Assembly (NCBI RefSeq): GCF_008087085.1
Contig: NZ_VIYJ01000001.1
Span: 186,001 to 250,000 of the forward strand
Length of the DNA stretch: 64,000 bases
DNA from: Nocardioides rubriscoriae
GTDB taxonomy: Bacteria; Actinomycetota; Actinomycetes; Propionibacteriales; Nocardioidaceae
Direction of reading: 5' to 3'
Every line of letters starts with the position of its first letter. Position 1 is the stretch's first letter. Of this stretch, positions 7,249 to 15,688 are shown in pieces. A model generated the notes under the pieces. It ran no database searches. It was not told where the DNA came from and worked only from the letters and a program-made list of their open reading frames with translations. The translations under genes and the position numbers were made by a program.

Positions 7249-8214
7249 TCAGGCGCCAGCGGTGATCTCGTCGAGCTCGACCAGGTCCTCCTCGGTCGGC
7301 TTCCAGCGCAGCGCCGCGGCGTTGCGCCGCACCTGCTCCCCCGACGTCGCGCCCGCGATCACCGAGGCGACCGCGGGCTGCGCGGCGAGACCGGCGATCG
7401 CGACGTCGATCGGCTCGAGCCCTCGCGCGGCGGCGTACGCCTCGACGGCCCCGATCCGGTCCCAGTCGGCGTTCTCGAGCCACGGCGACGGCGCCGTCGT
7501 CGCCCGTGAGCCCTCCGGCGCGGCCTGCCCGCGGCGGTACTTGCCGGTGAGCAGGCCGTACTCGAGCGGGAAGAACGGCAGCACGCCGAGGCCGTACTGC
7601 TCGCAGGCCGGCACCACCTCGTCCTCGATGCTGCGGTCGAGCAGCGAGTAGCGGTTCTGCACGCTGACGAACCGCTCGAGCCCGGCGCTGCGCGAGGTCC
7701 ACTCGGCGTCGGCGACCTGCCAGCCCGCGAGGTTGGACGAGCCGAGGTAGAGGACCTTGCCCTCCTGCACCAGGTCGGTCAGCACCGACAGGGTCTCCTC
7801 GATCGGCGTGACGCCGTCCGGCGCGTGCAGCTGGTAGAGGTCGATGCGGTCGGTCCGCAGCCGGCGCAGGCTCTCCTCGACGGCGCGGCGCACGTAGCGA
7901 CGCGACGCCCGGACGCCGTGGTCGGCGCCGTACGCGCCGCGCATGTCCATCCCGAACTTGGTCGCCAGCACGAAGTCGTCGCGCCGCCCCTGCAGCGCCT
8001 GGCCCATCAGCTCCTCGCTGCCACCGGGCGGGTCGCCGTAGATGTCGGCGGTGTCGAGCAGCGTCACCCCGACCTCGGCCGCCGCGTCGAGGATGCCGCG
8101 CACCCCGTCGAGGTCGACCCGGCGGCTGAACGCGTTGCAGCCGACGCCGACCGCGCTGACCATCAGGCCCGAGTCGCCGAGCGGCCGGTAGTCCATCTCC
8201 ACGTCGTCACTCAC
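7249..8214 (-). CDS. aldo/keto reductase
   Basis: The 321-residue TIM-barrel protein has the AKR catalytic tetrad visible as LLDTADIYG (Asp, Tyr), LATKFG (Lys) and LYQLHAPDG (His). The C-terminal NADPH region contains VIAGATSGEQVRRN. The family reduces aldehydes and ketones with NADPH. I chose the GTG at 8214, which has GGGA upstream; the ATG at 8196 is an alternative six codons on. It is distinct from the second aldo/keto reductase at 12560 and clearly not a recent duplicate. The substrate is unknown. Confidence 0.85.
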   Translation of the reverse strand: MSDDVEMDYRPLGDSGLMVSAVGVGCNAFSRRVDLDGVRGILDAAAEVGVTLLDTADIYGDPPGGSEELMGQALQGRRDDFVLATKFGMDMRGAYGADHGVRASRRYVRRAVEESLRRLRTDRIDLYQLHAPDGVTPIEETLSVLTDLVQEGKVLYLGSSNLAGWQVADAEWTSRSAGLERFVSVQNRYSLLDRSIEDEVVPACEQYGLGVLPFFPLEYGLLTGKYRRGQAAPEGSRATTAPSPWLENADWDRIGAVEAYAAARGLEPIDVAIAGLAAQPAVASVIAGATSGEQVRRNAAALRWKPTEEDLVELDEITAGA

Positions 8215-8262
8215 GGTCCCGACGCTAACCGAGCCGACCCACCTCGAGGATGAGGGGGCGCC

Positions 8263-8333
8263 GTACGACGCCACCTCCTCGACCAACGTGGCCTGACGGT
8301 CGACGTACGACGCCACGTCCTCGACCGACGTGG
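8263..8333. repeat. two copies of a 29-base direct repeat, family D
   Basis: Units at 8263-8291 and 8305-8333 start with GTACGACGCCAC and end with ACGTGG, differing at two positions. They lie between the stop of the aldehyde dehydrogenase (8341) and the start of the aldo/keto reductase (8214), both on the minus strand. Confidence 0.6.
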
Positions 8334-8340
8334 GGCGAGG

Positions 8341-9900
8341 TCAGCGGAGGCGCATCCTCCGCATCATCTTCAGGCCCGACAGCATGCCCTTGACGTAGTC
8401 GTCGTAGTCCTGGCCCGGGCGCGCGCCCATGACCTGCTTCTTGAGCACGGCGAGGTTCTGGACGTCGGTGTACTTGGTGAGGCCCTGGTCGCCGTGGCGG
8501 GCGCCGACACCGGACTGCTTGACGCCGCCGGACGGCGTGCCCTTGGACGCGAAGGCGGTGGCGAGGATGTCGTTGATGTTGACGTTGCCGGACTGGATGC
8601 GGCGGCCGACGGCGCAGGCGGCGTCGAGGTCGGTGCCCCAGACCGAGGCGTTGAGCCCGTAGTCGGTGTCGTTGGCCAGGGCGACGGCCTCGTCGACGGT
8701 GCGGTAGCGGTGCAGCGCGACGACCGGCCCGAAGGTCTCGCACGAGCCGGCGAGCATGTCGGTGGTGACGCCCTCGAGGATCGTGGGCTCGAAGAACGCG
8801 GGTCCGAGGTCGGGTCGCGCCCTGCCGCCGGCCAGCACGGTCGCGCCCTTGGCGACGGCGTCGTCGACGTGGGACTGCACACGATCCTTGTGGTCGGGCG
8901 AGACCAGCGAGCCCATCTCGGGGCCGAAGTCGTAGGAGGCGCGCACGTCGAGCGCCTTGGCCCGGGCGACGAACTTGTCGCGGAACTCGTCGTAGCGCGA
9001 CTCGGGCAGGTAGATGCGCTCGATGTGCATGCAGATCTGGCCGGTGTTGCCGAAGACCCCGAAGACCGCGCCCTCGACGACGTCGTCCATCTGGGCGTCC
9101 TCGAGCACGATCATGGGGTTCTTGCCGCCCAGCTCGAGGCACGCGCCGATGAGGTTGCGCCCGGCGCGCTCGCCGATGACGCGGCCGGTCGCGGTGGACC
9201 CGGTGAACATCACGTAGTTGGCGTTGTCGATCAGCGTCGGCCCGACGTCGGGGCCCTCGCCGCAGACCACCTGGAACAGCCCCTTCGGTAGCCCGGCCTG
9301 CTCGAGCATCGTGATGCCCCACAGCGGCGAGAGCGCCGTCTTGTTGTCGGGCTTGAGCACGACGCCGTTGCCGGCGATGAGCGCGGTGGCGGCGTCGGAG
9401 ATTCCGGTGGCGAACGGGAAGTTCCAGGGGGCGATGACGCCGACGACACCCTTGGGCTGGCGGATAGCGGTCGACGTGGTGAGGAACGGGACCGGGCCAC
9501 CCAAGGTGGCCGGCGCCAGGAGCCGCTTGGCGTGCTTGACGTAGTGGCTGATCACCATCGGCGGGTCGCAGCTCTCCTCGATCGCCATCCGCCGGTTCTT
9601 GCCGCTCTCGACCTGGATCAGGTCGGCGGTCTTCTGGGCGTTGGCGAGGAAGAGCGCGTGGGCCTTCTTGAACACCTTGAGCCGCTTGGCCAGCGGCCAC
9701 TGCGACCACTCGGCCTGGGCCGCTCGGGCGGTGACGAAGGCCTGCTCGATGTCGGCCGGCGTCGACTGCGGGAGCTCGACCAGGACCTCCCCGGTGTAGA
9801 CCTCGGTGAGCTTCCAGGTGCCCCCGGCCGTGGACGGCACCCGGGAGACCAGCTCCTGGAGGAAGGCGTCGGTGACCGACGCCGGACGCTGCAGGGTCAT
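8341..9900 (-). CDS. NAD(P)-dependent aldehyde dehydrogenase, succinate-semialdehyde dehydrogenase-like
   Basis: The 519-residue protein has the full ALDH active site: PWN at 158-160 with the oxyanion-hole Asn, Lys183, Glu256 in LELGGKNP and the nucleophile Cys290 in GQICMH. Overall it resembles actinobacterial GabD2-type enzymes, but the aldehyde is not proven. Four bases separate it from the upstream GMC oxidoreductase, so an alcohol-to-aldehyde-to-acid relay is plausible. The operon is preceded by a KstR-like palindrome at 11617-11634, which suggests a lipid, steroid or other hydrophobic alcohol substrate rather than GABA. Confidence 0.85.
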   Translation of the reverse strand: MTLQRPASVTDAFLQELVSRVPSTAGGTWKLTEVYTGEVLVELPQSTPADIEQAFVTARAAQAEWSQWPLAKRLKVFKKAHALFLANAQKTADLIQVESGKNRRMAIEESCDPPMVISHYVKHAKRLLAPATLGGPVPFLTTSTAIRQPKGVVGVIAPWNFPFATGISDAATALIAGNGVVLKPDNKTALSPLWGITMLEQAGLPKGLFQVVCGEGPDVGPTLIDNANYVMFTGSTATGRVIGERAGRNLIGACLELGGKNPMIVLEDAQMDDVVEGAVFGVFGNTGQICMHIERIYLPESRYDEFRDKFVARAKALDVRASYDFGPEMGSLVSPDHKDRVQSHVDDAVAKGATVLAGGRARPDLGPAFFEPTILEGVTTDMLAGSCETFGPVVALHRYRTVDEAVALANDTDYGLNASVWGTDLDAACAVGRRIQSGNVNINDILATAFASKGTPSGGVKQSGVGARHGDQGLTKYTDVQNLAVLKKQVMGARPGQDYDDYVKGMLSGLKMMRRMRLR

Positions 9901-9904
9901 GGTC

Positions 9905-11554
9905 CTAGCCCCTTCCGAGGACGAGGTCGGCGCCGCGCTCGCCGATCATGATCGCGGGCGCGTTGGTGTTGCCGCCGGTGATTGACGGCATGATCGAGGC
10001 GTCGCAGACCCGCAGGCCCTCGACGCCGCGGACCTTGAGGTCGGGCGAGACCACGGCGAGCTCGTCGACGCCCATCCGGCAGGTGCCGACGCCGTGGTAG
10101 ACCGACGTGGCGCGGTTGAGGATCTCGTCGCGCAGCGCCTGGCCCTTGAGCGAGGCACCGGGGTGGATCTCCTCCTTGACCGAGCCCTTGAAGGCGCCAC
10201 CGGCCATGATGTCGCGCACCAGCTCGGAGCCCTCACCGAGCACCTCGAGGTCGGAGGGGTCGGCGAGGTACTGGAAGTCGATGAGGGGCGAGGCCGTCGG
10301 GTCGGCCGAGGCGAGCCGCAGGGTGCCGCGGCTCTTGGGGTAGATCAGCGTCGTGAGCACGGTCAGCGACGTACGCGGGTCGACGTCGTGGCGGATCGGC
10401 TCGTCCTGGTTGGGCGAGACGTAGGACCACGGCAGCAGGTGCAGCTGCAGGTCGGGCAGGTTGCCCGACGAGGCCGACTGCGAGGTCTTGAGGAAGGCCA
10501 GCACCTCGAAGACCGAGTTGGCCAGGAAGGTCGTGCCGGGCCGCGCGATCTCCTTGACGATGCCCTTGGCGAAGAAGGGCGCGGTGCCGCGGTGCTTGCT
10601 CGACGTCGCGTGGAAGGTCAGCGCGTGGAACATGTGGTCGTGCAGGTTGTCGCCCACCGGCAGGTCGGCGACGACCTGGATGCCGTGGTCCTTGAGGTGC
10701 TGGGCGTGGCCGATGCCCGAGAGCATCAGGATCTGGGCCGAGCCCACGAAGCCGGCCGAGAGGATGACCTCCTTGCCCGCCCGGATGGTGCGCCTGGCCC
10801 CACCGCCGCGCTTGCTGACGTCGGTCACCTCCACCCCGGTGGCGCGCCCGTTCTCGATGACGACCTTGGTGACCAGCACCTCGCTCTGCAGCTGCAGGGA
10901 CTGCGGGGCGAGGTGGTGGATGTAGCCGCGCGAGGCCGAGTAACGCAGGCCGTCGGCGGCGTTCTGCTGCATCCGGCTGACGCCCTCCTGCGACTCGCCG
11001 TTGTAGTCGTCGAGGATCTCGCAGCCGGTGGCGTCGGCAGTCGCCTGCAGGAACTGCAGCGCGCCCTCCTGCGGGAACTTGTTGCGGGTGATCCGGATCG
11101 GGCCGCCCGCGCCGCGGAAGGCGTTCTCGCCGTCCTCGAAGTCCTCCATCCTCTTGTACGCCGCGTTGACGCTGTCGGCGTCCCAGCCGACGTTGCCCTC
11201 GGCGGCCCACGAGTCGAAGTTGGCACGGTTGCCCCGCACGTAGACCATGCCGTTGATCGAGCTGGAGCCCCCGACGACCTTGCCGCGCGGGACCGGCATC
11301 TTGCGGTCGAGCAGGTGCTTCTGCGGCACCGAGTAGTAGCCCCAGTCGACGGTCTTCTTGATCTCGGGGACCGCGTGCATCGGGCCGATCATCCCGGGCT
11401 TCTTGGTCAGGAACTTCTCGTCGCTCTTGCCGGCCTCGAGCACGATGACGCTCGCGCCGGACTCGGCGAGGCGACCGGCGATCGCTGCTCCCGAGCTGCC
11501 GGAGCCGACCACCACGTAGTCGGCCTCGTCCTGGTACTCCGGCTTCTTCGCCAT
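9905..11554 (-). CDS. GMC family oxidoreductase (choline dehydrogenase-like)
   Basis: The 549-residue flavoprotein has an N-terminal FAD Rossmann motif (VVVGSGSSGAAIAGRLAE near residue 14, then VIVLEAG). It also has GMC signature 1 (PRGKVVGGSSSINGMVYVRG near residue 90) and the C-terminal His/Asn active-site region (VYHGVGTCRMG, then GGNTNAPAIMIGERGADLVL). The family oxidises alcohols to aldehydes or ketones. It lies directly upstream of the aldehyde dehydrogenase in one operon. It has no signal peptide, so it is cytoplasmic. The palindrome upstream is shared with the SDR at 13725 and the ABC operon at 24481. Confidence 0.9.
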   Translation of the reverse strand: MAKKPEYQDEADYVVVGSGSSGAAIAGRLAESGASVIVLEAGKSDEKFLTKKPGMIGPMHAVPEIKKTVDWGYYSVPQKHLLDRKMPVPRGKVVGGSSSINGMVYVRGNRANFDSWAAEGNVGWDADSVNAAYKRMEDFEDGENAFRGAGGPIRITRNKFPQEGALQFLQATADATGCEILDDYNGESQEGVSRMQQNAADGLRYSASRGYIHHLAPQSLQLQSEVLVTKVVIENGRATGVEVTDVSKRGGGARRTIRAGKEVILSAGFVGSAQILMLSGIGHAQHLKDHGIQVVADLPVGDNLHDHMFHALTFHATSSKHRGTAPFFAKGIVKEIARPGTTFLANSVFEVLAFLKTSQSASSGNLPDLQLHLLPWSYVSPNQDEPIRHDVDPRTSLTVLTTLIYPKSRGTLRLASADPTASPLIDFQYLADPSDLEVLGEGSELVRDIMAGGAFKGSVKEEIHPGASLKGQALRDEILNRATSVYHGVGTCRMGVDELAVVSPDLKVRGVEGLRVCDASIMPSITGGNTNAPAIMIGERGADLVLGRG

Positions 11555-11616
11555 GCCTGCCTGCCCGCTCTCGTCATTGGTGCTGGGATCGGTGTGGGCG
11601 ACCCCACATCGCGATA

Positions 11617-11634
11617 ACTGTAACGCGTTCTAGT
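11617..11634. promoter_or_regulatory. KstR-like operator candidate, GMC/ALDH operon
   Basis: ACTGTAAC-GC-GTTCTAGT fits ACTAGAAC-NN-GTTCTAGT with two mismatches in the left arm. It keeps the AAC-NN-GTT core of the KstR type (TnnAACnnGTTnnA). It lies 63 bases upstream of the GMC start and 39 bases upstream of the divergent pdxY-like gene, so it could affect both. Confidence 0.5.
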
Positions 11635-11672
11635 TTTCCCGTCACCGGTTCATCGGCGCAAGAATCCCTCTC

Positions 11673-12524
11673 GTGAAGATCCTGTCGATCCAGTCCTCGG
11701 TCGCCTACGGGCACGTCGGCAACTCCGCGGCGGTCTTCCCGCTGCAACGGCTGGGGCACGAGGTGTGGCCGGTGCTGACGGTGCACTTCTCCAACCACAC
11801 CGGGTACGGCGCGTGGCGCGGACCGCTGCTCGACCCGGCCGACGTGCGTGAGGTCATCGCCGGCATCGACGACCGCGGCGTGCTCGGAACCGCCGACGCG
11901 GTGCTGTCGGGCTACCAGGGCGACCCGGCCGTGGGCGCGGTCGTCCTCGACGCGGTCGCGCGGGTCAAGGAGCTCAACCCCGACGCGGTCTACTGCTGCG
12001 ACCCGGTGATGGGCGACGTGGGGCGCGGCATGTTCGTGCGGCCCGGCATCCCGGAGTACCTGCGCGACGAGGTCGTGCCCCGCGCCGACGTCGTCACCCC
12101 CAACCACTTCGAGCTCGACTTCCTCGCCGGCCGCACGACCACGACGCTGGCCGAGGTGCTCGACGCGGTCGACGTCGTACGCGACAGCGGGCCGCGCGAG
12201 GTGCTGGTGACCTCGGTCCGCCACGCCGACTCGGCTTCCGACACCCTCGACGTCGTCGCCGTCTCCGACGCCGGCGCCTGGGCCGTCACCACCCCGCTGC
12301 TGCCGATCGCCCCCAACGGCTGCGGCGACGTCACCGCCGCGCTCTATCTCGCCCACCTGCACACGACCGGCTCCCCGGCCCGGGCGCTCAAGCTCACGAC
12401 CTCGGCGGTCTACGCCGTCCTCGAGGCCACGCTGGCCGCCGGCACCCGCGAGATCCAGCTCGTCGCCGCCCAGGACGCCATCGCGTCCCCGCCGCCGCGG
12501 TTCGAGGCGCGGCAGCTGCGCTGA
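11673..12524 (+). CDS. pdxY: pyridoxal kinase, PdxY type
   Basis: The 283-residue protein of the ribokinase superfamily opens with KILSIQSSVAYGHVGNSAAVFPLQRLG, the typical start of PdxY/PdxK. It continues with SGYQG, YCCDPVMGD, VVTPNHFELDFL, and the anion-hole motif PNGCGDVTAALYLAHL near residue 212. The catalytic Asp is in GCGD. It phosphorylates pyridoxal with ATP in the vitamin B6 salvage pathway. It starts with GTG at 11673 and shares its upstream region with the divergent GMC gene. Confidence 0.93.
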   Translation: MKILSIQSSVAYGHVGNSAAVFPLQRLGHEVWPVLTVHFSNHTGYGAWRGPLLDPADVREVIAGIDDRGVLGTADAVLSGYQGDPAVGAVVLDAVARVKELNPDAVYCCDPVMGDVGRGMFVRPGIPEYLRDEVVPRADVVTPNHFELDFLAGRTTTTLAEVLDAVDVVRDSGPREVLVTSVRHADSASDTLDVVAVSDAGAWAVTTPLLPIAPNGCGDVTAALYLAHLHTTGSPARALKLTTSAVYAVLEATLAAGTREIQLVAAQDAIASPPPRFEARQLR

Positions 12525-12559
12525 CGGGTCCTCACCGCCGCATGCCTACGGTGGAGGGC

Positions 12560-13597
12560 ATGGACCACAGACCTCTCGGACCCACGGGCATGCAGGTCAG
12601 CCCGCTCTGCCTCGGCGCCATGATGTTCGGGGCGTGGGGTGAGCCCGACCACGACGAGTCGACCCGGATCATCCACGCCGCCCTCGACGCCGGCATCAAC
12701 ATCGTCGACACCGCCGACATCTACTCGCAGGGCGAGTCGGAGGTGATCGTCGGCAAGGCCCTCAAGGGTCGGCGCGACGAGGTCGTGCTCGCGACCAAGT
12801 TCCACGGGCCGATGGACGTCGCCATGGGCCAGCCGGGCGGCGACCCCAACCAGCGCGGCAACTCGCGGCGCTGGGTGGTGCAGGAGGTCGACAACAGCCT
12901 GCGCCGGCTCCAGACCGACTGGATCGACCTGTACCAGGTGCACCGCCCAGACGGCATCACGACCGACGAGGAGACGCTCTCGGCGCTCACCGACCTGCAG
13001 CGTGCGGGCAAGATCCGTGCCTTCGGGTCCTCGACCTTCCCGGCCCACCACGTGGTCGAGGCGCAGTGGACCGCCGAGCGCCGCGGCCTGGGCCGCTACG
13101 TGACCGAGCAGCCGCCCTACTCGCTGCTCGTGCGCCGCATCGAGGCCGACGTGCTCCCGGTGGCCGAGAAGTACGGCATGGGCGTGCTCCCGTGGAGCCC
13201 GCTGGCCGGTGGCTGGCTCACCGGCAAGGTCCGCCAGGGCCAGGACGCGCCCGACAGCAACCGGGCCAGGCTCAGGCCCGGCTTCTTCGACGACCAGGTC
13301 AAGCTCGAGGCCGTCGAGCAGCTCAACCTGCTCGCCGAGGACGCCGGCCTGAGCATGGTGCACCTCGCACTGGCCTTCGTCATGCAGCACCCCGGCGTGA
13401 CGGCGCCGATCATCGGTCCGCGCACCATGGCGCAGCTCGAGTCACAGCTCGGGGCCGTCGACGTCACCCTGACCAGCGACGTGCTCGACCGGATCGACGA
13501 GATCGTCCCCCCGGGCCGCAACGTCTCGCCCGGCGACGACGGCTACACCCCGCCCGCCCTCGAGCAGCCGTTCCTGAGGCGACGGCGTACGTCGTGA
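12560..13597 (+). CDS. aldo/keto reductase (second copy)
   Basis: The 345-residue TIM-barrel enzyme has the tetrad visible in IVDTADIYSQG (Asp, Tyr), LATKFHG (Lys) and LYQVHRPDG (His). An NADPH-binding C-terminal part has APIIGPRTMAQLESQLGA. I chose the ATG at 12560 because GGAGGG lies just upstream; an in-frame ATG at 12542 is less well placed. It resembles the YajO/YghZ-like AKR groups. It follows the pyridoxal kinase by 35 bases and may be co-transcribed. The substrate is not predictable. Confidence 0.87.
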   Translation: MDHRPLGPTGMQVSPLCLGAMMFGAWGEPDHDESTRIIHAALDAGINIVDTADIYSQGESEVIVGKALKGRRDEVVLATKFHGPMDVAMGQPGGDPNQRGNSRRWVVQEVDNSLRRLQTDWIDLYQVHRPDGITTDEETLSALTDLQRAGKIRAFGSSTFPAHHVVEAQWTAERRGLGRYVTEQPPYSLLVRRIEADVLPVAEKYGMGVLPWSPLAGGWLTGKVRQGQDAPDSNRARLRPGFFDDQVKLEAVEQLNLLAEDAGLSMVHLALAFVMQHPGVTAPIIGPRTMAQLESQLGAVDVTLTSDVLDRIDEIVPPGRNVSPGDDGYTPPALEQPFLRRRRTS

Positions 13598-13611
13598 GGC
13601 AGTGACTCCGG

Positions 13612-13684
13612 AGCCGCGTGAGAGAGTCGAACTCTCGACATTTCGCTTACAAGGCGAACGCTCTGCCAACTGAGCTAACGCGGC
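13612..13684 (-). tRNA. tRNA-Thr (anticodon TGT)
   Basis: On the minus strand the acceptor stem GCCGCGT/ACGCGGC, the D-arm TAGCTCAGTTGGCAGAGC and the anticodon stem TTCGC/GCGAA around CTTGTAA are visible. The T-arm GAGAG-TTCGACT-CTCTC follows. The anticodon is TGT, reading ACA and, by wobble, ACG. T is the discriminator base and CCA is not encoded. The gene is single, between the aldo/keto reductase and the SDR. Confidence 0.95.
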
Positions 13685-13724
13685 GGCGCCCACCTCGAGG
13701 GCGGGCGGCTACATCCTAAGCCGA

Positions 13725-14453
13725 TCAGCTCATGCCCCCGTCGAAGGCCAGCACCGTGCCGGTGATCATCCGCGCCTCGCGCGAGGCGAGGTAGACCACG
13801 GCCGAGCCGATCTCGGCCGGGGTGATCGTGCGCCCCGGCAGCATCGGCATCAGCCGGTCCATGACCCGCGGGTCCAGGTCGTCAGGGAAGGCGCCGGCGA
13901 CCTGGGAGACCAGCGGGGTGTCGACCGTGCCGGGGCAGATCGCGTTGACGCGCACGCGGTCGGGGCCGAGCTCGAGGGCCAGCGAGCGCGTCATCATGGT
14001 GAGCCCGCCCTTGGCCGCGGAGTACGCCGCCGCGTAGGGCTGCGGCACGTTGCCGGCCACCGACGACACGTTGACCACGCACCCGCGGCAGGCCTTGAGG
14101 AAGGGCAGCGCTGCCTGCATCAGCATGAACGGACCCTTGAGGTCGATGCGCTGGACGCGGTCCCACGCGGCGTCGGTGATGGTCTCGAAGCGGCCGAACT
14201 GCACGACGCCGGCGATGTTGGCCAGCACGTCGATGTGGTCGTGCGTGGCGGTGACCGTGGCGATCGCGGCCTCGACCGCCGCACGCTCACCGACGTCGCA
14301 GGCGACGTACGAGACACCGTCGGGCACGGTCGGAGCGAGGTCGAGCCCGTAGACGGTGTCGCCGAGGTCGCGGAACAGCTCGGCGGTGGCGAAGCCGATG
14401 CCCGAGGCGGCTCCGGTGAGGACGACGACGCGGGACGTGCTGGGTGCGGGCAT
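13725..14453 (-). CDS. short-chain dehydrogenase/reductase
   Basis: The 242-residue classical SDR has the cofactor motif TGAASGIGFATAELF near residue 13, NIAGV near 83, the catalytic Ser in VNVSSVAG, the YxxxK pair in YAAAYSAAK near 150, and a C-terminal GTVLAFDGG. It uses NAD(H) or NADP(H). Candidates are 3-oxoacyl reductase or hydroxysteroid/alcohol dehydrogenase; the sequence alone does not decide. A near-perfect KstR-like palindrome lies 18 bases before its ATG, linking it to the GMC/ALDH operon and the ABC importer. That makes a lipid- or steroid-type substrate plausible. Confidence 0.88.
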   Translation of the reverse strand: MPAPSTSRVVVLTGAASGIGFATAELFRDLGDTVYGLDLAPTVPDGVSYVACDVGERAAVEAAIATVTATHDHIDVLANIAGVVQFGRFETITDAAWDRVQRIDLKGPFMLMQAALPFLKACRGCVVNVSSVAGNVPQPYAAAYSAAKGGLTMMTRSLALELGPDRVRVNAICPGTVDTPLVSQVAGAFPDDLDPRVMDRLMPMLPGRTITPAEIGSAVVYLASREARMITGTVLAFDGGMS

Positions 14454-14471
14454 GGCCGGACCGTAGCAACC

Positions 14472-14493
14472 GCACTAGAACGAGTTCTAGTGC
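14472..14493. promoter_or_regulatory. KstR-like operator, best copy, SDR promoter
   Basis: Two perfect 10-base arms, GCACTAGAAC and GTTCTAGTGC, flank a GA centre. The inner TAGAAC-NN-GTTCTA is an exact match to the KstR-type consensus as I know it. It lies 19-40 bases upstream of the SDR start, where bound protein would block transcription. Confidence 0.65.
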
Positions 14494-14503
14494 AGGCGTC
14501 GGG

Positions 14504-15091
14504 TCAGGGCGCGATCAACGACCAGGTCACGATCGAGTTGGCAGGGACGGTCTGCGAGGAGCCACCCGCACACACCATGAGGTACGGGATGGCGCCGCCC
14601 TGCGAGGTCTCGGTGACGAGGGTCGGCAGGATCGTCCCGGTGTTGTTGACCACGGCCCCGCCGGTGGCGGACGTGACGGTGCCGACCACCAGCGAGCCCA
14701 GGACGCCGTCAGGCGCAGGGTTGTACAGCGTGAGGAAGATCTGGTCGCACTCGCCTGCCGGGATCGTGATCGGCGAGCTCAGGACCGTGACCTGCGCGGT
14801 CTGCGACCCACCCAGGTCGGCCAGGCGAAGCGACCCGTCCTTGACCGCCGCCCCGGTCACGGCGTTGCGGCCGAGCTTGGGAGAGGTGACGGCACCCCTC
14901 TTGAGCTTGGGGGTCGTCACGGCGCCGTTCTTGATCTTGGGCGTGGTGACCGCGCCGTTGGCGAGGGCCTTGGTCCTGATCGAGCCGTTGGCGACGGCGT
15001 ACGCCGTGCCGGACATCGCCACCAGGAGGGCGAGCGCCGACAGGACCAGGCTGAGGTTGCCCCGCGCTGCGGGGCCGAGGATGCGGGACAT
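14504..15091 (-). CDS. secreted or membrane-anchored protein with NGAVTTPK-type repeats
   Basis: The 195-residue protein has an N-terminal hydrophobic segment (LSLVLSALALLVAMSGTAYA, about residues 13-32) acting as signal or anchor. At about residues 35-90 are degenerate 9-10-residue repeats of the type NGAVTTPKLK (variants NGSIRTKAL, RGAVTSPKLG, RNAVTGAAVK, DGSLRLADL). These are known from many actinobacterial surface proteins and probably form a beta-solenoid or stalk. The C-terminal about 100 residues are a small beta-rich domain with two Cys. The function is unknown. It is divergent from soxR; its stop lies 11 bases from the SDR operator. Confidence 0.6.
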   Translation of the reverse strand: MSRILGPAARGNLSLVLSALALLVAMSGTAYAVANGSIRTKALANGAVTTPKIKNGAVTTPKLKRGAVTSPKLGRNAVTGAAVKDGSLRLADLGGSQTAQVTVLSSPITIPAGECDQIFLTLYNPAPDGVLGSLVVGTVTSATGGAVVNNTGTILPTLVTETSQGGAIPYLMVCAGGSSQTVPANSIVTWSLIAP

Positions 15092-15182
15092 GGGGTTCTC
15101 CGTCTGCTCGGGGACCTCTCGACGCTAGGACGCCCGCCGCCGCTGCGCATGACCCGGAATGACTACGTCGTGCTCCGACCGC

Positions 15183-15200
15183 CCTTGAACCATGGTTGAG
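15183..15200 (+). promoter_or_regulatory. imperfect dyad upstream of soxR
   Basis: Around the centre CCATGG, the flanks TTGAA and TTGAG make an imperfect inverted repeat (CCTTGAACCATGGTTGAG). Size and place, 20 bases before the soxR ATG, fit a SoxR/MerR-type site. Several arm positions do not pair. Confidence 0.3.
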
Positions 15201-15219
15201 GTCTGACGAGACTGAGGCC

Positions 15220-15648
15220 ATGACGTTGACGATCGGACAGCTCGCCGAGCGGTCGGGGGTCGCCGCCAGCGCCCTGCGCTTCTACGAGGACCGCGGGCTG
15301 ATCACCTCCGAGCGCACCACCGGCAACCAACGCCGCTACGCGCAGTCGACGCTGCGCCGCGTCGCGTTCGTCCGAACGGCGCAGCGCGTGGGGCTCAGCC
15401 TCGACGAGATCCGCACCGCCCTGGCCGAGCTGCCCGACGGGCGTACGCCGACCAAGGCCGACTGGCACCGGATCAGCCGCGCCTGGCGACCCCGGCTCGA
15501 CGAGCAGGTCCGCCGCATCGAGCTGTTGCGCGACCGCCTCGACAGCTGCATCGGCTGCGGGTGCCTCAGCCTGCGCTCCTGCGCCCTGACCAACCCCGCC
15601 GACGACATGGGCGACCGCGGCCCGGGGGCGGTGCTGCTCGAGCCCTGA
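15220..15648 (+). CDS. soxR: redox-sensitive transcriptional activator SoxR
   Basis: The 142-residue MerR-family protein has an N-terminal winged helix (LTIGQLAERSGVAASALRFYEDRGLI, residues 3-28). The SoxR [2Fe-2S] cluster motif C-x2-C-x-C-x5-C is complete at Cys110, 113, 115 and 121 (CIGCGC...C). It senses redox-cycling compounds or superoxide and activates target promoters. The ATG at 15220 is chosen because the MerR domain starts right there. No soxS is expected in actinobacteria; the targets may include its own promoter and distant oxidoreductases. Confidence 0.94.
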   Translation: MTLTIGQLAERSGVAASALRFYEDRGLITSERTTGNQRRYAQSTLRRVAFVRTAQRVGLSLDEIRTALAELPDGRTPTKADWHRISRAWRPRLDEQVRRIELLRDRLDSCIGCGCLSLRSCALTNPADDMGDRGPGAVLLEP

Positions 15649-15688
15649 GCACGCGCCGCCCGGGCCGGTGGCGGGTTACGGTGCAGCC

